Shown in pieces: positions 16,813-24,903 of a stretch of 64,000 nucleotides of DNA. Source of the DNA: Actinomycetota bacterium (GTDB taxonomy: Bacteria; Actinomycetota; Geothermincolia; Geothermincolales; RBG-13-55-18); contig JACIXD010000002.1 in the NCBI GenBank assembly GCA_014360645.1, positions 1 to 64,000 on the forward strand, read 5' to 3'. The position numbers were made by a program, and so were the translations under genes. Under the pieces are notes generated by a model that made no database searches, had not been told where the DNA came from, and saw nothing but the letters and a program-made list of their open reading frames with translations. The stretch's first letter is position 1, and every line of letters starts with the position of its first letter.

Positions 16813-17210
16813 AAGAGGTGCCGGAAGAGATATTGAGGAAGCTCGCCTCCTACTACAACCTCTCCAAGCACGGCGAGGCCTCGGAGGCCATCCCTCCATG
16901 GATACGCAACATCAACTATATGAGCAAAACGGACCTGGAGTACGAGACCCGCGACGCCATCCGCACCTGCCGCGACCTGCGCCGCAAGATCAACGACCTG
17001 GAGTACGAGGGCGAGCGCCTCATCCCCGTGAAGAGCAAGCGAGACAAGTTGATGCAGGACCTGCAGCGGGAATGGACCTATATGAGCTATTACCTCTATA
17101 CCCTTTTCCTGCACTCGGGCGTGGAGGTCAGCGAGGAGGACTTCGACGAGTACCTACGCGAGGAGACGGGGAGCAGGTCCTTCATCACCAACCTCTCTAC
17201 GCAACGTTAG
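16809..17210 (+). CDS. Small protein of unknown function, translationally coupled to the synthase
   Basis: The ATG at 16809 overlaps the synthase stop by four bases (ATGA), giving 133 residues. An upstream open frame continues in this phase inside the synthase gene, so only the overlap defines this start. The protein is charged and mostly helical, with a likely coiled-coil centre (ETRDAIRTCRDLRRKINDLEYE) and a conserved-looking aromatic patch (REWTYMSYYLYTLFLH). There is no signal peptide or metal motif. Tight coupling suggests a subunit or stabiliser for the synthase; I do not recognise the family. Confidence 0.7.
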   Translation: MKEVPEEILRKLASYYNLSKHGEASEAIPPWIRNINYMSKTDLEYETRDAIRTCRDLRRKINDLEYEGERLIPVKSKRDKLMQDLQREWTYMSYYLYTLFLHSGVEVSEEDFDEYLREETGSRSFITNLSTQR

Positions 17211-17461
17211 GCCCCTGCCCTCGACGCCGGCCCAGCAGCGACAATCCCCTTCGTGGGCCGAAACCGGGTCGTGCTGGATCCCCGGTCAGGAGTCAAGTCC
17301 TTCCACGTGAGGCCCGCGGCATCCCCCCTTTTCTTTTCCGTCTAATCCGCAAACGGAGCGCTCGTCCCTATACAGCCTCGGGCCGCGGTGCTGTACCGCC
17401 GGGCTCCGGCGTCCGGCGCTCTCTGTGTTTTCCGCTTCTACCCTCTCCACACGTGACTCGA
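17211..17461. other. Intergenic region without a supported gene
   Basis: GC-rich sequence after the small coupled gene, leading into the duplicated block. Overlapping open frames on both strands have no ribosome sites and extend into the duplication, so I treat them as chance. Confidence 0.5.
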
Positions 17462-17759
17462 GGCCGCTCCGGCCAGGCGGGCCGGCGGTGGGCCCCACCC
17501 CCCCGCGTGGGAACCGGCGAGGCGGACCGCGCCCGTCTGATGGTAAGAACCGTGCCCACTGGCGAGAAGGGCTAAAACAGGCGGCGCGCCCTTCCCATAT
17601 GGCTGCTTCTCGAGTATCGGGGCCGCTCCGGCCAGGCGGGCCGGCGGTGGGCCCCACCCCCCCGCGTGGGAACCGGCGAGGCGGACCGCGCCCGTCTGAT
17701 GGTAAGAACCTTGCCCACTGGCGAGAACGGCTAAAACAGGCGGCGCGCCCTTCCGATAT
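17462..17759. repeat. Near-identical direct duplication of a 139-bp non-coding block
   Basis: Bases 17462-17600 and 17621-17759 are the same sequence with only a handful of mismatches (for example CGTGCCC/CTTGCCC and CCCATAT/CCGATAT), offset by exactly 159 bp. The block starts GGCCGCTCCGGCC and contains short inverted GC-rich segments (GGTGGGCCCCACC). The second copy ends 38 bases before the next gene. It is not related to the 85-bp arrays. Confidence 0.9.
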
Positions 17760-17797
17760 AGTTTAAGGTCGAGACTCAGTCGAAGGGGTGTTGCGGC

Positions 17798-18175
17798 TTG
17801 GACGTGAACGAACTGGCGGAGAAGATCGCCTGCCTGATCCTCGAGCGGGGTCACCTGTACGACGAGGATATCCTGGACGAGCTGCCCATAGACGACTTCG
17901 AGCTCATCAAGGCCAAGAACCTGCTCTGCCGCTACCACGGCATCGCGGTCGAGAAATGGCACCGGGACGGCGAGGAGAGCCGGCAGGCGCTTTTCCTCAC
18001 CCCCGAGTTCTGCGGCGAAGACGCCGGGGAGCTCATCCGCCGCGTCTTCCACGACCCCGGATTCAAGACCAGGCGCCGCATGAAGGAGGAGTCGCGTAAG
18101 TCGGAGCTGCGCGGCGAGGTGCGTGAGCTCCTGGGCCGCCTGCAGGAGGAATGGGGCGATCTCCCGCGCCGCTGA
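17798..18175 (+). CDS. Small hypothetical protein
   Basis: 125 residues from a TTG preceded by GAAGGGG. An acidic N-terminal half (DVNELAEKIACLILERG, DEDILDELPIDDFELIKAKNLL) is followed by a basic helical C-terminus rich in Arg and Glu (TRRRMKEESRKSELRGEVREL). There are no membrane segments and only two or three scattered cysteines. I do not recognise the family. It is convergent with the next minus-strand gene, 43 bases away. Confidence 0.65.
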   Translation: MDVNELAEKIACLILERGHLYDEDILDELPIDDFELIKAKNLLCRYHGIAVEKWHRDGEESRQALFLTPEFCGEDAGELIRRVFHDPGFKTRRRMKEESRKSELRGEVRELLGRLQEEWGDLPRR

Positions 18176-18218
18176 GCACGGGGAAGCTCCGGACACACGG
18201 GATGGGGCGGAAGACCCC

Positions 18219-19271
18219 TCACAGAAAATGCAGAGTGACCTCCAGCCGCCCCGGCATGGACCTCTCCCACTCGAAGGACACCGGCCTTCCGCGGGCGAGA
18301 AAGGAAGTGGTGATGCCCGCCACCATGGGGTAGTTGAAGGGGTTCTCCACCCGGGCGCGCATCCCGTCGCCGGTGGGCTCGGTGAAGATGGGATTGCCCA
18401 TGCCCCTGTAGGCCAGGAAGAAGAGGTCCCTCACCCGCTCTTCGGGGCGCCTCCTCTTCCACTCCAGCCCCGGAAGAAGGGTATCCACCATCTCCTTGAC
18501 CTCCGTGGCCAGGAAATCGTCCACCCAGCTCCCGAACCGGGAGCGCGCCTCCAGGTAGGCGGCGTTTATGCCCGCGACGTCTATGAGGGTTACCGGCTCG
18601 CCGTTGAAGGTGTCCACCATGAGGCCGGCGGCGGTATCCCAGGACAGAAAACTGACCGGGAACGGGGTGCCGCAGCTCTCGCAGCGCTTGTAGCTGATGT
18701 AGCCGGGCAGGGGCACTTCCCACGAGAACGTGTACCTCTCGATCTCCTCGCAGCGCTCATTCCCCGTGGCCCTGACCGTGAAGACGGTCTCTCCGCCGTC
18801 CTCTCGGACGTCGATCTCCCCCTCCTTCTCCTCCACGGCGTAGTAGGCGCCCAGGATGTCGCCTGCGAACAGATGCCGGTTGTAACACTGGGTGCAGGAG
18901 ATCACGCGCTCCCCTCCCCTGGAATATTCCCTGAGAACGGCGTCGGCCATGCCCAGGATGCGCGCCTGATCGCACAGGAGCTCGTAAAACGGCTTTCTGT
19001 AGCGGATGGAGGATATCATCAGTTTCTTCCATCCCGTCATGAGCGAGCGCACGTACTGCCAGGCGTCGAAGGCCTTGGCGTAGGTGATGGTGCGCTCGAA
19101 CTCCCGCCCCATCTTCTCCCCCACCCTGGCGATGACGCCGTTGATGATCTTGCGCTCCACGATGATCAGCCGCTGCGCCCCGTCTCGGCTCATGATGCGC
19201 CCCTGCTCCTCCCAGCGATGGCTGGCGGCCACCGCGAGGGGCACGCCGCATTCCCGGCAAATGGAGATCAC
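18219..19271 (-). CDS. Unknown protein with three CxxC pairs (probable zinc or Fe-S binding)
   Basis: 350 residues beginning at a GTG (19271). Three paired-cysteine motifs are evenly placed: C5/C8 (CREC), C126/C129 (CTQC) and C197/C200 (CESC), two of them followed by short turns typical of zinc knuckles (CGVP, CGTP). The rest is mixed alpha/beta, with no membrane helix. I do not recognise the family. The start lacks a strong ribosome site. It could be a rubredoxin-like metal-binding or nucleic-acid-binding protein; nothing nearby narrows it. Confidence 0.7.
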   Translation of the reverse strand: MISICRECGVPLAVAASHRWEEQGRIMSRDGAQRLIIVERKIINGVIARVGEKMGREFERTITYAKAFDAWQYVRSLMTGWKKLMISSIRYRKPFYELLCDQARILGMADAVLREYSRGGERVISCTQCYNRHLFAGDILGAYYAVEEKEGEIDVREDGGETVFTVRATGNERCEEIERYTFSWEVPLPGYISYKRCESCGTPFPVSFLSWDTAAGLMVDTFNGEPVTLIDVAGINAAYLEARSRFGSWVDDFLATEVKEMVDTLLPGLEWKRRRPEERVRDLFFLAYRGMGNPIFTEPTGDGMRARVENPFNYPMVAGITTSFLARGRPVSFEWERSMPGRLEVTLHFL

Positions 19272-19659
19272 GGGGCTCAGACGAGAGAGTCCGCTGCCCC
19301 GCAGCCATCTTCTTCCCCTGGGGCGGCCCGCGCCGCCCGCCTCCGATCCTCTTTTTTCCAGGTCGCTCCTCCCTTGCCCGTTTCTCTACGCCGCAGAAGT
19401 GGGAGATGTGCTCCTGGTCGAGGCCATGACCGCGCTCCCTCCCACAAGGTATCGCATCCACCTGCATACGGCACCGTCATCGCCACCATCCAACGCCGCC
19501 CCTATTCTATCAGTTTCTGGTCCGTAAGGCGTATGCTTACAGCGAGGGGTCGCGTCCGCCCTTAACCGCTTCCGCCGGCGCGGGTGGACACCTCGCGCCT
19601 CTTCGCCGCCGAAGGTCGAAAGCCCCCCTGATCGGATCATGCGACCAGGGGAGCGCACA
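19272..19659. other. Intergenic region without a supported gene
   Basis: 388 bases between the CxxC protein and the terminator of the acyl-CoA dehydrogenase genes. The open frames present are GC-rich shadows lacking ribosome sites. No RNA gene or repeat was seen. Confidence 0.5.
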
Positions 19660-19692
19660 TATAAAAGGGCGCCTCCTCCGCGGAGGCGCCCC
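19660..19692 (-). terminator. Rho-independent terminator of the acyl-CoA dehydrogenase operon
   Basis: A 10-bp perfect stem GGGCGCCTCC/GGAGGCGCCC (19667-19676 with 19682-19691), 5-base loop TCCGC. On the minus strand it is followed by TTTTAT. It lies 23 bases after the stop of the 19715 gene. Confidence 0.85.
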
Positions 19693-19714
19693 TCGATACC
19701 GGGTTGGCCGCAGA

Positions 19715-20971
19715 TCACTTGAGCTGTTCGCGGGTGAAGCCCAGCACTCGCCTGGCGGTCACCAGCAGCTGGATCTGCCCGGTGCCCTCGAAGATGTCGT
19801 TGATCTTGGAATCGCGCATCCACTTCTCGAGCAGGAGCTCGCGGGAATACCCCAGCGGCCCCATGATCTCCACCGCCTTTTGGGTGATGCGGGTGACCGC
19901 CAGTCCGGCCTTGGCCTTGGCCATGGAGGCCTGGAGGTCATTGCGAAGACCGTTGTCCAGCATCCACAGGGCCCTCCAGGTGAGCAGGCGTGCGGCCTTG
20001 AGATCCGCCTCCATCTGCATGATGTCCCTCTCCAGGGAGGTCATGCGGTGGGGGTTGATGCCGTAGCGCAGCTCCACCCCTTCCTCGGTGAGGTATTCGC
20101 GCAGGAAATCGAGGGCTGCCTGCCCCACCCCGATGGCCATGGCCGCCACCAGAGGCCGGGTGGCGTCGAAGGTGGCCATGACCTTCTTGAAGCCCTCGGT
20201 CTTGGTCTTGTCCACCACCTCCGGGCTGCCCAGGATGTTCTCTTTGGGGATGCGACAGTCCATGAAGGAGATGGAGACGGTGTCCGAGCAGCGGATGCCC
20301 ATCTTGTCCTCGATCTTGGTGATCTGCATGCCCGGGGTTCCGTGCTCCACGATGAAGGGCTTGATCCCCGCGCGCCCCGCGCTCTTGTCCACGGTGGCCC
20401 AGACCACCACGAAGCCCTCGGAGTCCTCCAGGGCGCTCTTTCCCGAGGTGACGAAGATCTTCTCCCCATTGAGCACCCACTCATCCCCGTCCAGGACGGC
20501 GGTGGTCTTGATGTTGGCGGTGTCGGAACCCGCCTCGGGCTCGGTGATGGCCATGGCTCCCCAGACCGGCTTGTCCCCCGTGAAGCGAGCCAGGAACTTC
20601 TCCTTCTGCTCCGGCGTGCCGCTGGCCTGCACCGCGGCGCCGCCCAGCCCCGGACCCGGGAAGGAGAGGGCTATGCCGGCGTCGCCCCAGAAGATCTCCT
20701 CCACGGTCACCGCTCCCGCCAGGTTGGTCTCCTTGGGTTTCTTCTCCTTGGGTTCTCCCTCACCTTCTCCCTTGTCCTCTTTCTTCTCGGTGCCGAAGGC
20801 GCCGGCAATCCCGCCGCCCATGACCTTCTGCACCATGTTGAGGAGGTCCCAGGGCTTCTCGTGTTCTTGCTCGTCGTACTGGCGCGCGAGGGGCCTGACG
20901 GCGCTCTCCGCGAACATGTGGATCATGTTCCGGGTGGCCTTGATGCGCGGCGAGAGTTCAAAGTCGATCAT
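19715..20971 (-). CDS. Acyl-CoA dehydrogenase with an internal charged insert
   Basis: A 418-residue FAD enzyme that oxidises acyl-CoA to the 2-enoyl-CoA. Family motifs include MAITEPEAGSDTANI, WVLNGEKIFVTSG and the C-terminal IFEGTGQIQLLVTARRVLG, with the catalytic glutamate expected in IFEG. Unusually, residues about 62-82 are a lysine/glutamate-rich low-complexity insert (TEKKEDKGEGEGEPKEKK) in the N-terminal helical domain. A GGAGGTGGAAG site precedes the ATG. It is 10 bases downstream of a second acyl-CoA dehydrogenase gene; the two may form a heteromeric enzyme. Confidence 0.92.
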   Translation of the reverse strand: MIDFELSPRIKATRNMIHMFAESAVRPLARQYDEQEHEKPWDLLNMVQKVMGGGIAGAFGTEKKEDKGEGEGEPKEKKPKETNLAGAVTVEEIFWGDAGIALSFPGPGLGGAAVQASGTPEQKEKFLARFTGDKPVWGAMAITEPEAGSDTANIKTTAVLDGDEWVLNGEKIFVTSGKSALEDSEGFVVVWATVDKSAGRAGIKPFIVEHGTPGMQITKIEDKMGIRCSDTVSISFMDCRIPKENILGSPEVVDKTKTEGFKKVMATFDATRPLVAAMAIGVGQAALDFLREYLTEEGVELRYGINPHRMTSLERDIMQMEADLKAARLLTWRALWMLDNGLRNDLQASMAKAKAGLAVTRITQKAVEIMGPLGYSRELLLEKWMRDSKINDIFEGTGQIQLLVTARRVLGFTREQLK

Positions 20972-20981
20972 CTTCCACCTC

Positions 20982-22091
20982 CTATACCATCACGAAGCCC
21001 TCGAAGGCGGCGAAACCGCGCGCGTTGCGGAACCAGAGCTCCACGGGATTGTCTCGCACGTAACCGTGTCCGCCCATGATCTGCACGCCACGGTCACAGA
21101 CCATCATGGCCATGTCGGCGGCGTAGTTCTTGGCCAGCGCCGCTTCCTTTTTGAAGTCGATGTTGCGGTCGCAGCGCCATGCCGCCTCCCAGGCCAGCAG
21201 CCTGGTGGCATCCACCTCGATGGCCATCTCCGCGATCATGAAGGCGATGGCCTGGCGCGAACCTATGGGCTCCCCGAAAGCGATCCTCTGGGTGGCGTAA
21301 TCGCGCGAGTGCTCCAGGGCCCTGCGGCTCATCCCCACCGCCAGCGCCGCCAGGGCGAGGCGAGAACGGGAGAGCAGGCGCAGGAAATCGCACCCCGCCT
21401 CTCCGCCGAGGCGGGCGGCGGCGGGCACGCGGCAGTCCTTGAAGGTGACGGGATAGGTGGCCAGGGCCTTGATGCCCATGTTCTTCTCGCGCTCCCCCAC
21501 CTTAACGCCCTTGGCGGATACGGGGACGATGAAGGCGTCGACGCCCGCAAAGCCCATGCCCGGGGCCGTGGCCGCGAACACCAGCATGTTCTCGGATTCC
21601 TCCGCCAGGGGGACCAGGCATTTCTTGCCGTTGAGCACGTACTCGTCGCCGTCGTTCACGGCGGTGGTGCGCAGGGCCGAGGCGCAGAAGTTGTAATAGG
21701 GCTCCACGAGGGCACAGGACGCCGCTTTGAACTCCTCGCCGCAGAAGGCGGGCAGGATCTGCTTCTTCTGCTCCTCCGTGCCCTGGTCAAGCACGGAGAT
21801 GGCCAGCACCGAGGGGGCCATGAGGTGGAGGGCCATGGAGAGGTCGCCCCAGCCCAGTTCCTCCAGGGCGATCACCCCGGTGACCGCGGATATCTCCTCC
21901 CCGAAACCCTCGTACTCCTCGGGGATGCATCCGCCGAGCAGTCCCAGCTCCCAACCCTTGGAGATCACCTCCGCGGGGATGGCGTTCTGTTCGTCGCACT
22001 CCCTCATGATCGGCTCCATCTGGTCGGCCGCGAAGGAGTTGACGGTCTCCTGGACCATCTTCTGCTCGTCGCTAAGCTCGAAAGAAACCAT
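20982..22091 (-). CDS. Acyl-CoA dehydrogenase with a short C-terminus
   Basis: 369 residues from ATG 22091 (AAGGGGTG upstream). The middle domain (CALVEPYYNFCASALRT, YVLNGKKCLVPLAEESE) and the C-terminal helices (FKEAALAKNYAADMAMMVCDRGVQIMGGHGYV) are typical. The chain stops only five residues after AAFEG, where the catalytic glutamate would sit, so the usual final helix (as in GTSQIQRLVIAREL) is missing. The third residue of the EPEAGSD motif is also altered (EPYYNF). This suggests a partner subunit of the neighbouring dehydrogenase, as in the alpha2beta2 acyl-CoA dehydrogenases of mycobacteria. That is inference. Confidence 0.88.
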   Translation of the reverse strand: MVSFELSDEQKMVQETVNSFAADQMEPIMRECDEQNAIPAEVISKGWELGLLGGCIPEEYEGFGEEISAVTGVIALEELGWGDLSMALHLMAPSVLAISVLDQGTEEQKKQILPAFCGEEFKAASCALVEPYYNFCASALRTTAVNDGDEYVLNGKKCLVPLAEESENMLVFAATAPGMGFAGVDAFIVPVSAKGVKVGEREKNMGIKALATYPVTFKDCRVPAAARLGGEAGCDFLRLLSRSRLALAALAVGMSRRALEHSRDYATQRIAFGEPIGSRQAIAFMIAEMAIEVDATRLLAWEAAWRCDRNIDFKKEAALAKNYAADMAMMVCDRGVQIMGGHGYVRDNPVELWFRNARGFAAFEGFVMV

Positions 22092-22269
22092 AGACTTCAC
22101 CCCTTGCTCTCATCTCGCTTCCATGTCTTTATCACACGGGACCCGGTTGCTTCTCGGCTCTCTCCGTCCCTCCTTTCGACTCAATGGCGCCCGCGCGCCT
22201 CTCCTGCAAGACCACACATGATGCCCCGCGCCGCAGACGGCCTTCCGCCTGCCGCCCCTCGGCCCGTTC

Positions 22270-22935
22270 TCATGCCCTTCCCAGGGCGCTGCGCAAGGCC
22301 CTCCTCACGTCCCCCTCGTCGGGGATGAGTGCCCTGATATGGTATTCCACGATCATGTCCGTCAGCTTCTCCGCGTCCACGCGGCTGCCGTTCTGCAGGT
22401 GCTCCATGAGCAGGTAGACGGTGGACCCCATGACGATGGAGGTGACCATCTCCACGTCGCAATCCCGCATCATCCCTCGGTCGCGCATCATGCGGAACTC
22501 CTCCACCAGTTTCCCGCGCGCGAAACGCGAGAGCACCTCCACCCGCTCTGAGAAGTCCTCGTCCCTGCCCAGGGCCTCCCGGTACACGATATCGGTGAGG
22601 TAGGGGTTCTCCCGGTGGTAGTCGAAAAGGCGCATCATGTTGTCGCGCCACGCCCGCAGCACCGCGCCTCCTTTACCAAAAGCTTCCTGCAGGTGGATGT
22701 GGTTCTCCTCCAGGATCTCGGCGTAGCCGCGGAAGAACTCCTCGATGAGCTCCAGGAAGATGTGGCGCTTGGATTCGAAATAGAGGTAGAAGGTGCCCCT
22801 TCCCACCTTCGCCGCCTCCACGATGTCCGAGACCGAGGCCATGCGGTAGCCCTTGCGGGCGAACACCTCCGCCGCGGCCTTCATGATATGTTCGCGCCTC
22901 TCGACGGCGGGCATGCGCTTTTTTGGTACTGACAT
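22270..22935 (-). CDS. TetR-family transcriptional repressor
   Basis: 221 residues with an N-terminal helix-turn-helix (residues about 15-60: IMKAAAEVFARKGYRMASVSDIV, VGRGTFYLYFESKRHIF) typical of TetR. The C-terminal ligand domain is helical (WRDNMMRLFDYHRENPYL). It sits 180 bases upstream of the acyl-CoA dehydrogenase pair on the same strand, so it likely controls them in response to an acyl-CoA or fatty acid. Its ATG has no ribosome site; instead a promoter predicts transcription from the A of the ATG (leaderless). A palindrome at the start codon could be its own operator. Confidence 0.9.
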   Translation of the reverse strand: MSVPKKRMPAVERREHIMKAAAEVFARKGYRMASVSDIVEAAKVGRGTFYLYFESKRHIFLELIEEFFRGYAEILEENHIHLQEAFGKGGAVLRAWRDNMMRLFDYHRENPYLTDIVYREALGRDEDFSERVEVLSRFARGKLVEEFRMMRDRGMMRDCDVEMVTSIVMGSTVYLLMEHLQNGSRVDAEKLTDMIVEYHIRALIPDEGDVRRALRSALGRA

Positions 22936-22939
22936 GTCA
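22930..22939. promoter_or_regulatory. Candidate operator: perfect 10-bp palindrome over the TetR-family start codon
   Basis: TGACATGTCA spans the start codon of the TetR-family gene (22933-22935) and overlaps the predicted transcription start. A perfect palindrome centred at the start site would suit autorepression. Ten bases is short for a full TetR operator. Confidence 0.35.
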
Positions 22940-22941
22940 TT

Positions 22942-22970
22942 ACAATAATATCGGCCCGCCTATCTGTCAA
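22942..22970 (-). promoter_or_regulatory. Promoter for the TetR-family gene, predicted leaderless
   Basis: On the minus strand TTGACA (22970-22965) is followed by a 17-base spacer and TATTGT (22947-22942, 4 of 6). Counting from the -10 box places +1 at base 22935, the A of the ATG. The absence of a ribosome-binding site fits a leaderless transcript. Confidence 0.55.
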
Positions 22971-23095
22971 ACCGTAACCTACGGCCGGCGATCGGCAATG
23001 CGTACATCTTCACGCGTCGCCGGCGGCGGAGCGCTATGCCCGCGGCCCTCGCCCCGCGGGCGCCCGGCGCTGCGAGCCCCCGCCGCGAGCCGCTC

Positions 23096-24643
23096 TCAGG
23101 CCAGCTTCTTTGGCCAGTCGTTGAGCAGGAGGCTGGCCACCGCCATGCCCGAGATCATGGCTCCCGGTACCCCCAGGCCCGGGTTGGTGCTCTGCCCCGC
23201 CTGGTAGAGATGGTCGATGAAGCGCGAGCGATAGTTGGGGCGGAAAGGCCCCATGTTGGGCAGGCTCATCTCGATGCCGAAAAAGGCGCCCTCGGCCACG
23301 TTCAGCCTGCGCTCCAGCTCGGGGGGGGGAACGGAGTCCAGCCACTCCACGCGCTCCTTGAGACCCGGGAAGCAGCGCTCGTCCAGGTATTCCACGCACT
23401 CCTCCGCCCATACCCCGGCGATATCGTCCCAGTCGTCGTACTTCAGCCGGTAGGGAGCGATATAGATGACGTAGAGCGACTGCTTTCCGGGCGGCGCCAT
23501 CTGAGGGTCGTCGAAGGTGTTGTCGATGACCAGGTAGACCCCGTCCCTGGCGCGGTAGAGGAGCCCGCGGTCGTAGAAGTCCGTCCAGATATTGTCAACC
23601 CTCTCCTTCTTGTGGGCCACCAGCGACATATGGGCCTTGACGCTTTCCAGCCTCTCGGAAAGACCCACGTAGAACATGGGAGCCGGTATGGAACACGGCT
23701 GGCGACGTACGGTGCGCGTGACCCAGCCCGGCAGGCCCGCGTCCCTGAGCAGGTTGAAGTAGGTGAAGCGTGAATGCGTGTTCGAGATCACCGATCTCGC
23801 GGTGATCACCTCGCCTCCGGAGAGCCTGACGCCCCTGGCCTCCCTTCCCTTAAGGACGATGCTGTCCACCTCCGCCTGCAGGCGCAGTTCCGCCCCGTTG
23901 TCCCGGGCGATGCGCGCCAGGGCCTTGGGGATGGAGACCATCCCTCCTCGGGGATAGTAATAGCCCATGTGTCCCATATAGGTGATGAGGGCGAAAAGCC
24001 CCATGCAGCGGTGGGCGGGGAGGCCGGCGTAGAGATTCTCCCAGCCGAAGATGAGCTGCGTGCGGGGGTCGGAGAAATAACCCTTGACGAACCTCTCCAG
24101 GTTGTTGAGGCCCATCTTGAGGTTCACGGGTATGGCCCGTACCAGGGCTCCGGTGTCCACCAGCTTCGCCAGGCCGGTGATCTTGGTGAGGTTCCTTATC
24201 TCCGGCATGGGCTTGGCGGAGACGGCGGTGAGGAGGTCCTGCACTTTGGCCATGTCCCGGCAGTAGCGGTAATAGCCGTCCACGTCCTGGGGGGCGAGCT
24301 GTCTCACCACCTGTGCCATCTCGTCCACGTCCCGGGGCAGGGCGACGTCGGTCCCGTCCTCGAAATAGACCTGGTATACGGGATCGATGAGGTCCCACTG
24401 CAGATAATCCTCAAGGCGCAGGTCCAGGAGCTCGAATAGCTTATAGTAGAGCTCGTGCCCGATGACGAACACCGCTCCCACCTCGGGCTTGAAGCCCTTG
24501 ACGTCGTAATTGGAGCAGCAGCCCCCCACGCGCTCCAGCCTTTCCAGCACCAGCACCTTGAGGCCTTCCTTGGCCAGGATAGAGGCGGCGGTCAGGCCCC
24601 CCACTCCCGCTCCCACGATGATGGTGTCGTAAACGTAAGACAT
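23096..24643 (-). CDS. Phytoene desaturase/CrtI-family FAD oxidoreductase
   Basis: 515 residues. The N-terminal dinucleotide fold is DTIIVGAGVGGLTAASILAKEG with the acidic end of strand 2 in LVLERLERVGG; GGCCSNY follows as in CrtI and retinol-saturase relatives. The C-terminal FAD segment is GQSTNPGLGVPGAMISGMAVASLL. It probably desaturates, saturates or isomerises a polyene or lipid, possibly membrane-associated. No phytoene synthase is nearby, so a carotenoid substrate is not supported. GAGGAGG precedes the ATG. A 57-aa membrane protein is encoded 13 bases upstream. Confidence 0.85.
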   Translation of the reverse strand: MSYVYDTIIVGAGVGGLTAASILAKEGLKVLVLERLERVGGCCSNYDVKGFKPEVGAVFVIGHELYYKLFELLDLRLEDYLQWDLIDPVYQVYFEDGTDVALPRDVDEMAQVVRQLAPQDVDGYYRYCRDMAKVQDLLTAVSAKPMPEIRNLTKITGLAKLVDTGALVRAIPVNLKMGLNNLERFVKGYFSDPRTQLIFGWENLYAGLPAHRCMGLFALITYMGHMGYYYPRGGMVSIPKALARIARDNGAELRLQAEVDSIVLKGREARGVRLSGGEVITARSVISNTHSRFTYFNLLRDAGLPGWVTRTVRRQPCSIPAPMFYVGLSERLESVKAHMSLVAHKKERVDNIWTDFYDRGLLYRARDGVYLVIDNTFDDPQMAPPGKQSLYVIYIAPYRLKYDDWDDIAGVWAEECVEYLDERCFPGLKERVEWLDSVPPPELERRLNVAEGAFFGIEMSLPNMGPFRPNYRSRFIDHLYQAGQSTNPGLGVPGAMISGMAVASLLLNDWPKKLA

Positions 24644-24656
24644 CTTTCCGCCCTCC

Positions 24657-24830
24657 TCAGATGAAGACCCTGAACGGCATCTCGCGCAGTTCGAAGAGGT
24701 TCTTCTTGATCCGCCGCTGCTGCTCCTCGTCGAGGCGCAGGGCCCATGCGGCGCCCAGCAACGCCCCCGCCAGGAAGAGCAGGATCTTCAGGGCTGTGGA
24801 CGGGTCTTTGTGATGACGGCGTTCCTTCAT
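24657..24830 (-). CDS. Small membrane protein (57 aa) upstream of the CrtI-like gene
   Basis: A minus-strand frame from ATG 24830 to TGA 24657 encodes 57 residues. Residues about 12-31 (STALKILLFLAGALLGAAWA) form one transmembrane helix, flanked by a basic N-terminus (MKERRHHKD) and a charged C-terminal half (RLDEEQQRRIKKNLFELREM). GGGAGG lies 6 bases before the ATG. The next gene follows 13 bases later, so the two are likely co-expressed and the peptide may anchor or assist the oxidoreductase. The family is unknown to me. Confidence 0.65.
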   Translation of the reverse strand: MKERRHHKDPSTALKILLFLAGALLGAAWALRLDEEQQRRIKKNLFELREMPFRVFI

Positions 24831-24903
24831 CGGCAGCCTCCCGCGTTCGGCCCCCTCCTAGGACGCCTGCTCATGATAATAACCTTTTTGCACGCAAGAT
24901 GCA

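Noticed and set aside
17438-18196. 252-aa minus-strand frame covering the duplicated block
   Set aside because: Its repeated amino-acid segments merely translate the 139-bp duplication, and it is antisense to the 125-aa gene that has a start site.
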